A stretch of 64,000 bases of DNA from Chryseobacterium mulctrae (GCF_006175945.1 NZ_VAJL01000001.1:2868501-2932500); one strand, 5' to 3'. Positions 8,653 to 16,395 are shown, counted from the stretch's first letter. Numbers and translations are program-made. The notes: a model not told the origin generated them from the sequence alone.

Positions 8653-9780
8653 TTAAAATGGTGTTGAATGTGAAAGGAAATAATATCCTGCTTTTGAATA
8701 ATCGATCATCTGTTTAATTTGCATCGTTAAAATCAAATCTTTGCCTTCCTGATCTCCTAAACCTTTAATTTCCTTTAGAGAAAATAATAATTCTCGTTCT
8801 GTTCTTTGCTCATATTCAGGGATAAGCTTTCTTGCTAATTTTTCTAACGCTTCCGTATCGGTTGAAAGTGATGATTTGATTCTGTCTAATTCCGGAACCT
8901 CAACCGGCGAACTTTTGCGCTCGTTGGTTTTTGGCGGGTTCTTCTGTTCGTCTATTTGCTGCAGAACAACATCGGCAATATCATAACCTTTCGGGAAATC
9001 CTGATTTTCTAATTTGTCGGAAATTGTGATATTAAAACCGGTCTCATTCAGTCGGCTTGCTACTTCCTGCCAAAATGTTTCTCCCACATCTGGAAAAGCA
9101 ATAATATTTTTCCCTGATAATGGCTGTAAAACTTCATATTTAAAATTCCCTTTTCCTCCGGTTGCAAGCCATAAGTAATTAGAATCGACCAAACTCATTA
9201 TAATGGCTGTTTTTTCGCTCTCAACAATCGCAATAGGCTTTTTGTTGTTGGGTAACAAATGAAGTCCGAAAAGGCATTGTTTGTGATTGAAGTCTTTTTG
9301 CTTTAAAATACTGTGGATGTTTGTAAAATGGTTGAAAGGCTCTTTTACACGTTTTCCTGATTCCTGATCGTAAAGCATTACTTTTCCGTAACGGATTCTT
9401 TTCATATCATCCACCTGCCAGAATATTGTTGCTCCTTCCCAATGTTTTGAACTCCCAACATTGTACATTTGGGTTATTTGGTCCACAACTGTACTTTCAA
9501 ATATTGATTTCAGGAACAAGACAAATTTATTTTTATCATTCTTGAAAGTCTTTTGAAGTATTTCCGGTGGATGGTAATCAATTGGTTTCGGCGGTTGAAG
9601 ATTTGGGGTGTACGGCTTTTTCTCTGCATTGTCGAAGAACTTATCACATGAATGGCAATATCCTTTATCTGGATCACCTGCAAGCGGTGCGCATTTTCCG
9701 TCTTTGTTGTTATGTTGGCCGCAATAACACATCGGTGTTAGTTTGGCTCTTTGGGTTGATGGTGCAAATTTAGTTTCCAT
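8653..9780 (-). CDS. Zinc-finger plus Toprim primase-like protein (DUF6371 type)
   Basis: 375 aa. A DnaG-like zinc ribbon at the N-terminus has C18, C20, C30, C42 and C45 in a CYCGQHNNKDGK...GYCHSC setting. A Toprim-like core follows: IAIVESEKTA with E187, then AFPDVGE with D231. This combination resembles the DUF6371 family of Bacteroidetes mobile elements. Predicted role is priming or DNA handling during element replication, acting with the SF3 helicase encoded just upstream (14-nt gap). The Toprim acidic DxD pair of classical primases is not clearly conserved, so enzymatic activity is uncertain. Confidence 0.72.
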   Translation of the reverse strand: METKFAPSTQRAKLTPMCYCGQHNNKDGKCAPLAGDPDKGYCHSCDKFFDNAEKKPYTPNLQPPKPIDYHPPEILQKTFKNDKNKFVLFLKSIFESTVVDQITQMYNVGSSKHWEGATIFWQVDDMKRIRYGKVMLYDQESGKRVKEPFNHFTNIHSILKQKDFNHKQCLFGLHLLPNNKKPIAIVESEKTAIIMSLVDSNYLWLATGGKGNFKYEVLQPLSGKNIIAFPDVGETFWQEVASRLNETGFNITISDKLENQDFPKGYDIADVVLQQIDEQKNPPKTNERKSSPVEVPELDRIKSSLSTDTEALEKLARKLIPEYEQRTERELLFSLKEIKGLGDQEGKDLILTMQIKQMIDYSKAGYYFLSHSTPF

Positions 9781-9794
9781 AATAAAAAAGGTTT

Positions 9795-11294
9795 TTATTT
9801 AGCTACATTTTCTACATCACTTACATAAACAACGTTTCCCATTGCCCTCCTTTCGGTTTCAAATCCTACCATTCTCAAACGATCAGCAAATGTTTTCGCA
9901 GATAATGGACGATTTCCGTTTTCTTCTGAAAATGTCTTGAATGCATTATACAAATCTTTCAAAGGTTCCGGACGTGTGCCAGGTTTCAAGAAATTCTCAA
10001 GGATGAACATTTGAACCGGATCAGATTGTTGACGATATTCGTTTAAAGTCTGTTTTATTTCTTCCGATGGTGTGAACTCTTTATTTACTAAAAGTGCTGT
10101 CAATCCTTTTAAAGCCCAATTCAAAACTCCTGAAAGTTCGGTTTTGATAATCTTTTTAGACAATTCAGGATCTTGATTTTCTTCTGAAATAGTTTTGTCA
10201 AAATGAATGATAAGAAACCTTCTAAAGAATGCATTTGTCTGTTCACCAACTAAAAAGCCATTGGTATTAAACATTAATTTTGCATAGTTTTTAACCGTGA
10301 TGGGGTCCCCATAGGGTAGACGTGCCTCAATTGGCTCACCGCTTGCAAGTTGTTTGAAAATTGCTGCCTCAATATTGTTATTGATTTCACTCGAATAATT
10401 CAGAAGCTTATTTGCTATTTTAGCTCTATAATATCCGTTTTCATTTGTCAGAGACGAAAGAGAAAAATTACTCACATTGTGATCTCCGAGCAAAGCTGTA
10501 ACAATATCAAAAAATACAGATTTCCCATTCGCTCCGGTTCCATAGCAAAGCAATACTTTTTCTAATTTTAAGCCGTTTCCATGTCTCATGAAAATATAGC
10601 CTAAATACTCACTGATAACGGTTTGTTTCTGCTTGCTTAAAACCTCATCGAGAAAACTATTGAAAATCGGTGCAACTGCTGCCGGATCATAGCAGAAAGG
10701 CAAAACATAAGTAAGGAAATCTTTTGGTTGATGTTCTCTGAGATTTACGCCTTTCTCTGAAATTTCCAGTGTACCGTTTTGAAGATTGATTAAAACAGAT
10801 TCCGTTTTTGTTTCTGGTTTTGGCAAATGAGCAACCGAAAAGAATTGCTGAAGCATTTTTTTACGGAAATCAAAGTATGAAGCATCATATTTCGGAACTC
10901 CGAGAACCTTTGCGCAATCGCCTAAAAACCTTTCGAGTTCGTTATCTTCCAGACTTTGCCAATACACACTATTATAGGTGTAGACAATGTTATTATGTAG
11001 ACAGAAATCCATCTTTAAGTTTTCCGCTAACTGCAATATTTTTTCAGTAGCGATAACAATATAATTTTTCTGCTGAAGTTTGAATTTGGAAAGCTTTTCT
11101 GTAATCTTGCTTTTTTCTTCCTGACTATCAGCATCATCGAATTGTTTACGCAGTTCGATTACTCCGGGATAAACTTCAGCGATAAAATCTGCGGGTTGTA
11201 GAGCTTTTTTAATATTATCTAAAACCTCGATTTGTTCGAGTTCCCTCGTAGCCTGAACCGCCGGCTTTATACTTTCTAAAACGGCTAAATTCAT
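9795..11294 (-). CDS. D5/P4-family phage or plasmid primase-helicase (SF3)
   Basis: About 499 aa from the ATG at 11294; the frame extends to an ATG at 11363, but the preferred start overlaps the upstream gene's stop as ATGA, a usual coupling signal. N-terminal half resembles the D5_N domain; the C-terminal half has the Walker A motif GTGANGKS near residues 252-259, then the SF3 course with EINNNIEAAIFKQLASGE and a motif C-like KLMFNTNGF. P4-type proteins unwind and initiate replication of phages, plasmids and satellites. Partner is the Toprim protein downstream. No origin iterons were identified in the coding region. Confidence 0.9.
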   Translation of the reverse strand: MNLAVLESIKPAVQATRELEQIEVLDNIKKALQPADFIAEVYPGVIELRKQFDDADSQEEKSKITEKLSKFKLQQKNYIVIATEKILQLAENLKMDFCLHNNIVYTYNSVYWQSLEDNELERFLGDCAKVLGVPKYDASYFDFRKKMLQQFFSVAHLPKPETKTESVLINLQNGTLEISEKGVNLREHQPKDFLTYVLPFCYDPAAVAPIFNSFLDEVLSKQKQTVISEYLGYIFMRHGNGLKLEKVLLCYGTGANGKSVFFDIVTALLGDHNVSNFSLSSLTNENGYYRAKIANKLLNYSSEINNNIEAAIFKQLASGEPIEARLPYGDPITVKNYAKLMFNTNGFLVGEQTNAFFRRFLIIHFDKTISEENQDPELSKKIIKTELSGVLNWALKGLTALLVNKEFTPSEEIKQTLNEYRQQSDPVQMFILENFLKPGTRPEPLKDLYNAFKTFSEENGNRPLSAKTFADRLRMVGFETERRAMGNVVYVSDVENVAK

Positions 11295-11536
11295 TGTAAT
11301 AAGGTTTTTATAAGTTCTGGGTTTGTCGTCAGATAATCGGCTTTGCGATTTGTTATTTTGCACTCACCATGAAAACAGACTTTTAATTTTCCTGCTTTTT
11401 GAAGTGTTCTTTTGTAACGTGTAAGGTTTTTTTGTGGTATGTTCAGTATTTTAGATGCCATCGAACATGTCACAGTATTTTTTTTCAGATACTCATAAAA
11501 TATTTGTCTCTGATCTTTAAAATATTTATCTTCCAT
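11291..11536 (-). CDS. Small winged-helix-like protein
   Basis: 81 aa from ATG 11536 (a TTG at 11554 would add six residues). Residues 8-50 form an HTH-like pattern (YEYLKKNTVTCSMASKIL...NLTRYKRTLQKAGKL) and the end has the CKITNRKADYLTTNPEL signature that I recall in small HTH proteins beside phage primases of Bacteroidetes. Its stop overlaps the primase start by 4 nt. Likely a DNA-binding helper of replication or a regulator; target unknown. Confidence 0.65.
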   Translation of the reverse strand: MEDKYFKDQRQIFYEYLKKNTVTCSMASKILNIPQKNLTRYKRTLQKAGKLKVCFHGECKITNRKADYLTTNPELIKTLLQ

Positions 11537-11547
11537 TGCAATAATCT

Positions 11548-11579
11548 TTTGCAACTCAGGGAAATAAGCGTTATATTTG
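11548..11579 (+). promoter_or_regulatory. Predicted plus-strand promoter for a small RNA
   Basis: TTTG (11548-11551), 20 nt, TATATTTG (11572-11579) matches the Bacteroidetes sigma-ABfr consensus. It points rightward inside a leftward operon, toward a terminator about 30 nt on. Confidence 0.6.
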
Positions 11580-11585
11580 CGGTAA

Positions 11586-11640
11586 TCTCTTATTCACTCA
11601 CATACTCCCGCCTGCTCCGTTTTGCTGCGGGTTTTTTATT
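11586..11640 (+). ncRNA. Predicted small RNA 1 (about 55 nt) of the element
   Basis: Bounded by the promoter at 11548-11579 and a factor-independent terminator: stem CCCGC (11607-11611) with GCGGG (11627-11631) followed by TTTTTTATTTTTTT. The unit lies between the 81-aa wHTH gene and the excisionase-type gene, opposite to both, and overlaps the last few bases of the latter. No ORF fits. Probably a regulatory or antisense RNA; expression is not proven. Confidence 0.45.
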
Positions 11641-11926
11641 TTTTTAAAGGGACAAGTTGTTTTACGATGTCATCGTACTTGTAATATCGTCTTTTCTCAA
11701 TGCCGTAGGCCGTAATAATATCCTCCTTTTCCCATTTCCATAATGTCTGGCGGGTTATGCCTAATAGTTCGCAAGCTTCTGCGCTTGTAAGAATCTGTTT
11801 AGGTAGTTGGGATGCATTTTGAGAAAATGATTTTTGGAAATCAAGAAACTGTTTTTTGATAATTTGCAAATCCTCTCTGATCTCTAAGGTCATAGTTGGG
11901 ACTTCATCAAATGAAACTTTACTCAT
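11636..11926 (-). CDS. Excisionase/AlpA-type HTH DNA-binding protein
   Basis: 96 aa. A charged N-terminal helix (1-40) is followed by an HTH_17/MerR-like domain, ILTSAEACELLGITRQTLWK then the wing region RRYYKYDDIV. Proteins of this class act as recombination directionality factors or as activators of satellite and ICE genes. It is encoded between the integrase and the replication genes, the usual place for such a factor, and is flanked on both sides by predicted plus-strand small RNAs. Binding sites may be the repeats upstream of the integrase. Confidence 0.8.
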   Translation of the reverse strand: MSKVSFDEVPTMTLEIREDLQIIKKQFLDFQKSFSQNASQLPKQILTSAEACELLGITRQTLWKWEKEDIITAYGIEKRRYYKYDDIVKQLVPLKK

Positions 11927-11981
11927 TGTGAACGTTTTTAATTTGTTAAAACTAATCCGCCTCGTCTTTGAGAAAAATTTG

Positions 11982-12085
11982 TAATTTTGCTTTTGTATTG
12001 GCTTGTGAGGGTGAGATTTTACAAGTCAATATTTTGGAACGCAATTTAAAATTGATCTGCTCGGCTTCGGTCGGGCTTTTTTTTT
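11982..12085 (+). ncRNA. Predicted small RNA 2 (about 90 nt) of the element
   Basis: A TAATTTTG -7 box at 11982-11989 precedes a sequence with three potential hairpins: CTTGT/ACAAG, CAATTT/AAATTG, and a strong terminator GCTCGGC-TTCG-GTCGGGC (12059-12076) followed by nine T. The -33 element is not convincing. No ORF fits. It sits in the leader region of the leftward excisionase-type gene and runs opposite to it. Confidence 0.4.
12059..12085 (+). terminator. UUCG-loop terminator, plus strand
   Basis: Seven-pair stem with a TTCG tetraloop and T9. Its direction is opposite to all annotated genes nearby, which is the main evidence for a plus-strand transcript here. Confidence 0.75.
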
Positions 12086-12359
12086 ACTTAAAGCTTTACT
12101 TTAAGTGGGGTTGTCTAATTTGTTGATAGCAAAGTTAATTTACTTGAATTGATTTTGCAATAGAGAATGTTAATACTTTATTCAATCTATAATAATAATG
12201 TGGTTTAAAAACCGTTTTTATTACAAGTTCTTACCTAAACGTGTTTAATTGAGCATTCAAAAAACCTCTACTTTTAACGTAACTATGTAAAGCAATACCT
12301 ATAAATAAAGATGAAAATGTAGATAATGTAGCAAATGCACGCTCAAAAACAACTTTATT
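12086..12359. other. Non-coding gap between integrase 3' end and small RNA 2
   Basis: About 270 A/T-rich bases with no supported reading frame, no T-tract terminator for the integrase and no obvious repeat. Possibly holds the element origin or integrase transcript end, but nothing specific is seen. Confidence 0.3.
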
Positions 12360-13655
12360 TTACTCAAATCCTGAGCTTTTAAATTTTGCTTTTGTCATTT
12401 CTGCCATTTCAAGGGAATTTAACTTATTATAAACCTCAACCATCTTTTCGCGAGTATGTCCGGTTATCTTTCGGATTGAGTCCAAATCAACATTATTTAT
12501 AAAAAGAGATACAAACGTTCTTCTTCCAACGTGGCTTGTAATCACATCATGTTTTGGGAAATAGCCTACTATTTTTCGGTAAACGGTTTTATTATTCACT
12601 TGCACCGGCTGTCTGTATTTCGGAGCATAAACCATTTCCGTTATTTTAGCTTTTTCACATACTAACTTTATGTAATCATTGTATTTCTGGTGGCTTATCT
12701 TTCTGGGGAAATTTCCACCTCTTTTATTTAAAATTTGCTCAACCTCTTTAAAAAGTGGTATCGTGATTTTGGAGCCTGTTTTCTCTTGGGTAATTGGCAG
12801 AAACTTATTATTATTTTCGTCTGTGATAATCTTCTCGAAAGTAAATTCCATTAAATCAGAAACTCTCTGAGCTGTCCAGCAACTTATAAGCAGCCAATCT
12901 CTGGCATTATCTAAATAATCTGTATCAAACTGTACTTTCCTGATTTCTTCGAGTTCCTCCCATGTCAAATACGGATCATCCGGATCAGTAGTGTTGAGGT
13001 TTGGAAAATCTTTTGTCAATTCCCAATAATCAGGATCATCTGAAACTTTGATCTTTTTCCTTTTCGCATATTTCCAAAAGTCTTTGATATTCCCCAGGCT
13101 TTTACGAATGTATGATCTTTGATATTGTTTCTTGTCGAGATAAATACCAAAATCATTTTTAAATCGATCATCAATATCCTGAATCCTTAATTTAGGATTA
13201 AAGCCAGATACTAAATTCCGAGTTCTTTTATAAACCTTTTTTGTGCTGTCAGCGATTCCGATATTCATCAGGCAGTAATAATCAACAAAGTCGGCAAAAT
13301 CAGTCGGAACCGTATTCTTTGAAGCTGAGGTATTAAAGAATTCCCCTAATTTAGTTTCGGTCAAAGAATCAGTATCAATAAGCATCGAGAAATATTCATT
13401 GAATGAAGCTTCAAAGGCACTAAACCGCTGATTAAAATTTGCAACCTCATTTTGTTTCTGGATTTTCAAAGGATTTGAATTTTTCAATTTGTTTTCCTCT
13501 TCAGATAATTTCATTCTTTTATTATCCTTATTCCATCTGGTTTCCGATATTTTAAATTCAGTCGGTTTGATAAGTTTTAAATCTTTTCCGTGAGTAATCG
13601 AAATATAAATCTTCTTTACATCTTTTGTGCCTCGTAGAAAAAATGAATATGCCAT
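12360..13655 (-). CDS. int: Tyrosine recombinase, phage/ICE integrase
   Basis: 431 aa. An arm-binding-like N-terminal region (1-110), a SAM-like core-binding domain (about 115-210) and a catalytic domain with the full set R264 (TAQRVSDL), K292, H375 and R378 (HVGRR), H400 (GHTREK) and Y409. This is the Bacteroidetes integrase type that mediates site-specific insertion, often into tRNA or tmRNA genes. It is transcribed away from the tmRNA gene and its start is about 200 bp from the tmRNA 3' end. Four ACTACAAA boxes overlap its promoter region and could give autoregulation or arm-site binding. Confidence 0.93.
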   Translation of the reverse strand: MAYSFFLRGTKDVKKIYISITHGKDLKLIKPTEFKISETRWNKDNKRMKLSEEENKLKNSNPLKIQKQNEVANFNQRFSAFEASFNEYFSMLIDTDSLTETKLGEFFNTSASKNTVPTDFADFVDYYCLMNIGIADSTKKVYKRTRNLVSGFNPKLRIQDIDDRFKNDFGIYLDKKQYQRSYIRKSLGNIKDFWKYAKRKKIKVSDDPDYWELTKDFPNLNTTDPDDPYLTWEELEEIRKVQFDTDYLDNARDWLLISCWTAQRVSDLMEFTFEKIITDENNNKFLPITQEKTGSKITIPLFKEVEQILNKRGGNFPRKISHQKYNDYIKLVCEKAKITEMVYAPKYRQPVQVNNKTVYRKIVGYFPKHDVITSHVGRRTFVSLFINNVDLDSIRKITGHTREKMVEVYNKLNSLEMAEMTKAKFKSSGFE

Positions 13656-13750
13656 ACTACAATTATTTACTACAAAAATAAACTTTTATCTTATTTGTAG
13701 TATCATTTGTAGTAAAATAGATTTACATTAACTTACATTAGTTTACAGTA
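13655..13750. repeat. Integrase-proximal repeat boxes (candidate arm/Xis sites)
   Basis: Two families. TACTACAA occurs at 13655 and 13668, and its complement TTTGTAGTA at 13694-13702 and 13706-13714. TTACATTA occurs at 13723 and 13733 and as TTACAGTA at 13743, exactly 10 bp apart. They lie between int and the tmRNA 3' end, where integrase arm sites and excisionase sites are expected. Confidence 0.55.
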
Positions 13751-13810
13751 TTTAACTATTGAAGCCTTTATTTAAAGGTGTTTAGCGTTATTTTAGAAAT
13801 GTAAAGGCAA

Positions 13811-13837
13811 TAAAAAAGCCACTTGCGATAAGTGGCT
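13811..13837 (-). terminator. Terminator downstream of tmRNA
   Basis: Read on the minus strand: AGCCACTT-ATCGC-AAGTGGCT followed by TTTTTTA. Lies 16 nt beyond the tmRNA 3' end. If the element entered at the tmRNA end, this hairpin belongs to the element or was rebuilt by the insertion. Confidence 0.8.
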
Positions 13838-13852
13838 GTGTAAAGTGGGTTG

Positions 13853-14251
13853 TGGAGTTGGAGGGATTCGAACCCTCGTCCAAACAAGCAATACATAAGA
13901 TTTCTACATGCTTATTCTGCTATTGGTTTTCGACTGGAGGCAGAGAGCAGACACCCAACTTCCAGCTTATCTTCTAAAATTTTCGAGTTTTAGCTGAAGC
14001 TTCTAAAACCTTATTTCCGCATTACTATATCCCAGAATCAAACGCCGCAGAACAGAGCATTTGTGGAATATCTTGCTTCCCTACTGAAATCTTCGGGAAA
14101 ACGCTTGATCTACTATACTTCGATATTAAGCTGCAAGAGCGAACTCTTCGTTGCCAGTTAAAATTTTGTAGCAAGGGATTAAAGAGATCGCGCTACGGTT
14201 CTCTGCATGCTTACTTACCCATTGGTCTTGCTGTCGAAACCAGTCAACCCC
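13853..14251 (-). ncRNA. ssrA: tmRNA (transfer-messenger RNA)
   Basis: 399 nt. 5' end GGGGUUGACUGGUUUCGACAG and 3' end with the T-arm GAGGGUUCGAAUCCCUC and acceptor strand CAACUCC plus A pair as a tRNA-Ala-like acceptor (GGGGUUG/CAACUCC). CCA is not encoded. The internal tag frame reads G-N-E-E-F-A-L-A-A followed by TAA, with the usual ALAA end recognised by ClpXP-type proteases. tmRNA rescues stalled ribosomes together with SmpB. Its 3' end is the probable integration target of the element on its right side. Confidence 0.95.
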
Positions 14252-14397
14252 ATAGATTAGTATGGCAAATATACGATTTTTTGTTGAAATTAATTCATAT
14301 TAGCGGTTCTTTGGTAAATTATTGAAATTTAAATGTTGATAATTTTGTAGTTTCATAAAAAACCTTTAGTTTTGCAATCCAAAATGAGATGTAATAT

Positions 14398-14595
14398 ATG
14401 TTAATAATTCCAGTAAAAGACGGAGAGTCTATCGACAGAGCGTTAAAAAAATATAAAAGAAAATTTGATAAAACGGGTACAGTTCGTCAATTAAGATCTA
14501 GACAAGCTTTTATCAAGCCTTCTGTAACTCTTAGACAATCTAGGCTGAAAGCAGCTTATAAGCAAAGAGGATTAAGCAAGGAAGAGCAAGCTTAA
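14398..14595 (+). CDS. rpsU: 30S ribosomal protein S21
   Basis: 65 aa, strongly basic, beginning MLIIPVKDGESIDRALKKYK, with the S21 core RKFDKTGTVRQLRSRQ. S21 binds the small subunit near the anti-Shine-Dalgarno region. Length is normal for Bacteroidetes. Followed by a strong terminator, so it forms its own unit ahead of xerC. Confidence 0.96.
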   Translation: MLIIPVKDGESIDRALKKYKRKFDKTGTVRQLRSRQAFIKPSVTLRQSRLKAAYKQRGLSKEEQA

Positions 14596-14618
14596 GAAAT
14601 TTTCTTAAACACATACTA

Positions 14619-14665
14619 AATCACTTCTTAAATAGTTATATTTGAGAAGTGATTTTTTTTTTTTT
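14619..14665 (+). terminator. rpsU terminator
   Basis: AATCACTTCT (14619-14628) pairs with AGAAGTGATT (14645-14654), followed by about 12 T. A TATATTTG box lies in the loop (14636-14643), so a promoter for the next gene may overlap. Confidence 0.85.
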
Positions 14666-14668
14666 ATA

Positions 14669-15565
14669 ATGACCATGATTCAAGATAGATTTTTAGATTA
14701 TCTGCAGTTCGAAAAGAGGTATTCTCCTCATACCATTACAAGTTATCGTCGTGATCTTGACGATTTTTATTCTTTTTATCTCAAAACCGAATCCTCAGAA
14801 GACCTTCTGAAGGTAGACAAAAAAATAATCAGAAATTTTGTTGTTGAACTTAGTGAAAATGGTATTTCAAAAAGAACAGTGAACAGGAAGCTTTCTACGC
14901 TTCGCAGTTTTTATTTATTTCTTCTAAAATTGGGTGAAATTGAAGTTTCTCCGGTCGAAAGCGTATCATCATTGAAATTTTATCCTGAACCGCAGATTCC
15001 TCTCTCACAGGATGAGATGGGCGTTTTACAAAATAAAATATTTTCTGAAGTGGAAGATTTACTTGTGAAATCTATTATCGAAGTTTTATATCAAACAGGA
15101 ATTCGTAAATCTGAACTTTGTGGCTTAATATTTGAAAGTGTAAACTTAGAAGAAAACGAACTTAAAATCTTAGGAAAAGGTAATAAAGAAAGATATATTC
15201 CTATTTCTGAAAATTTGAGTTCATTGCTTAAAGACTATCGTAAAATACGAAAACCGCTAGAGGAATTTAAGTCTTATTTTTTTATCAATAAAAAGGGAAA
15301 AAAACTGACCGAAAAATTTGTCTATGTAGTAGTTAATAAGTACCTTAGTCTTATAACTTCTAAACAAAAAAGAAGTCCTCATATTTTAAGACATAGCTTC
15401 GCGACGCATGTTTTAGACAATGGGGCAGAGATATCAAAAGTTAAAAAAATATTGGGTCATTCTAGTCTTGCAAGCACACAAGTGTACACTAATGCCAATA
15501 TTGAACAGTTGAAAAAAGTGTTTAATCAGTCTCATCCAAGAGCAATTAAAAAAGAAGAATTATGA
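14669..15565 (+). CDS. xerC: Tyrosine recombinase XerC/XerD family
   Basis: 298 aa from ATG 14669 (a TTG further upstream would start inside the terminator and encode FFFF, so it is rejected). SAM-like N-terminal domain ending near 100, then the catalytic domain with R146 (GIRKSEL), K170, H238 and R241 (HILRHSFATH), H264 (GHSS) and Y273 (VYTN). The length and HILRHSFATH motif fit chromosome-dimer resolution recombinases at dif. The ATGA overlap with hpf is conserved in flavobacteria as far as I recall. It is a core gene and not part of the mobile element to the left. Confidence 0.88.
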   Translation: MTMIQDRFLDYLQFEKRYSPHTITSYRRDLDDFYSFYLKTESSEDLLKVDKKIIRNFVVELSENGISKRTVNRKLSTLRSFYLFLLKLGEIEVSPVESVSSLKFYPEPQIPLSQDEMGVLQNKIFSEVEDLLVKSIIEVLYQTGIRKSELCGLIFESVNLEENELKILGKGNKERYIPISENLSSLLKDYRKIRKPLEEFKSYFFINKKGKKLTEKFVYVVVNKYLSLITSKQKRSPHILRHSFATHVLDNGAEISKVKKILGHSSLASTQVYTNANIEQLKKVFNQSHPRAIKKEEL

Positions 15566-15852
15566 AGATTTCAGTACAAGCAATCGGCTTAACTCCACAC
15601 GAACCGCTAGAGTCACATGTAGACAAAAAAGTAAGTAAACTAGGAACGTTTTATGACAAGATTCAGGAATGTAAAGTGTTCTTGAAAGTAGAAAATAATT
15701 CAGACAGAGCAAATAAAACTACCGAATTGATTTTGGTCGTTCCGGGTGATGATATTGTAGTAAAAAAGACATCTTCCAGCTTTGAAGAAAGTTTAGATCT
15801 TTGTGTTGATGCGGCTAAGAAACTGTTAATCAAGAAAAAAGAATTAGCGTAA
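15562..15852 (+). CDS. hpf: Ribosome hibernation promoting factor (short form)
   Basis: 96 aa, S30AE/sigma-54 modulation family: MKISVQAIGLTPHEPLESHV, then acidic and basic strands, ending in AAKKLLIKKKELA. It binds 30S subunits in stationary phase to form inactive ribosomes or dimers. Only the short N-terminal domain is present, the usual form in flavobacteria. Start overlaps the recombinase stop by 4 nt (ATGA). Confidence 0.9.
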   Translation: MKISVQAIGLTPHEPLESHVDKKVSKLGTFYDKIQECKVFLKVENNSDRANKTTELILVVPGDDIVVKKTSSSFEESLDLCVDAAKKLLIKKKELA

Positions 15853-15882
15853 TAAAAAAAGTAAAAAAACTTTGATAAAAAG

Positions 15883-15914
15883 TTTGAGATTTCAAAAAAT
15901 CTGTTCTATATTTG
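15883..15914 (+). promoter_or_regulatory. Promoter of the tRNA cluster
   Basis: TTTG (15883-15886), 20 nt, TATATTTG (15907-15914), a full Bacteroidetes consensus, with the first tRNA starting about 40 nt beyond the expected start site. Confidence 0.75.
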
Positions 15915-15959
15915 CACTCGCAAAAAGGAACATCGATCTTTTGAAATCTTTTTAATTTT

Positions 15960-16033
15960 GCCTCCATAGCTCAGTTGGCTAGAGCAGCTGATTTGTAATC
16001 AGCAGGTCGTGGGTTCGAGTCCCTCTGGAGGCT
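15960..16033 (+). tRNA. tRNA-Thr (TGT)
   Basis: 74 nt; acceptor GCCTCCA/TGGAGGC, anticodon TGT in TTTGTAA, T-loop TTCGAGT. CCA not encoded. First of two identical copies. Confidence 0.97.
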
Positions 16034-16053
16034 CAATTTAATATAAAATATCT

Positions 16054-16134
16054 GGGGAGATTCCAGAGTGGCTAAATGGGACTGACTGTAACTCAGTTGC
16101 TTCGGCTTCGTAGGTTCGAATCCTGCTCTCCCCA
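16054..16134 (+). tRNA. tRNA-Tyr (GTA)
   Basis: 81 nt with a long variable arm (class II), acceptor GGGGAGA/TCTCCCC, anticodon GTA in CTGTAAC. First of two identical copies. Confidence 0.97.
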
Positions 16135-16167
16135 CATTTTATGTTAAAAAATAATTAGAAAAAAGTC

Positions 16168-16198
16168 TTGCAGGTTCGAAATAAATTTTCTAGATTTG
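16168..16198 (+). promoter_or_regulatory. Internal promoter before tRNA-Gly copy 1
   Basis: TTG (16168-16170), 20 nt, TAGATTTG (16191-16198). The corresponding position in the second tRNA triplet also has a full promoter. Confidence 0.65.
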
Positions 16199-16231
16199 CA
16201 AACCGGTACCAATGATTTTGGAAACAAAATT

Positions 16232-16304
16232 GCGGAAGTAGCTCAGTTGGTAGAGCGTCAGCCTTCCAAGCTGAATGTCGCGAGTTCGACCCTCGTCTTC
16301 CGCT
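16232..16304 (+). tRNA. tRNA-Gly (TCC)
   Basis: 73 nt; acceptor GCGGAAG/CTTCCGC, anticodon TCC in CTTCCAA. First of two identical copies; followed by a hairpin-T terminator. Confidence 0.97.
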
Positions 16305-16309
16305 CAATT

Positions 16310-16338
16310 TCACACCGCATTAGGCGTGATTTTTTTTA
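16310..16338 (+). terminator. Terminator after first tRNA triplet
   Basis: Imperfect stem TCACACC/GGCGTGA around GCATTA, followed by T8. Separates the two tRNA triplets. Confidence 0.65.
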
Positions 16339-16395
16339 ACTGCTGATGCAGCACAGAGTAGAGTTTCTCTGAAAGCTTTCAGTTTTTATTAAATT

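Larger units (their letters stand above)
1..13852. mobile_element. Integrated phage-like element or phage satellite, right part, next to ssrA
   Basis: The segment carries an integrase (12360-13655), an excisionase/AlpA-type HTH protein, a D5/P4-type helicase-primase, a Toprim protein, a tail tape measure protein and many tiny unknown genes. Its right edge is the 3' end of the tmRNA gene, a well-known target of tyrosine integrases. The left end and the second att copy are not in the window. No terminase, portal, capsid or lysis gene is visible here, so it may be the end of a larger prophage or a satellite. Integration at ssrA is inferred from adjacency. Confidence 0.8.

Noticed and set aside
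13655..13750. CRISPR-like array from short repeats beside int
   Set aside because: Repeats are only 8-9 bp, in mixed orientation and without spacers of constant length. No cas gene is present.
13861..13882. T-arm-like sequence read as a separate tRNA
   Set aside because: It is the 3' domain of the tmRNA; no complete cloverleaf exists around it.
14642..14668. Upstream TTG start for xerC
   Set aside because: Would translate the terminator T-run as Phe residues; ATG 14669 fits the family start.
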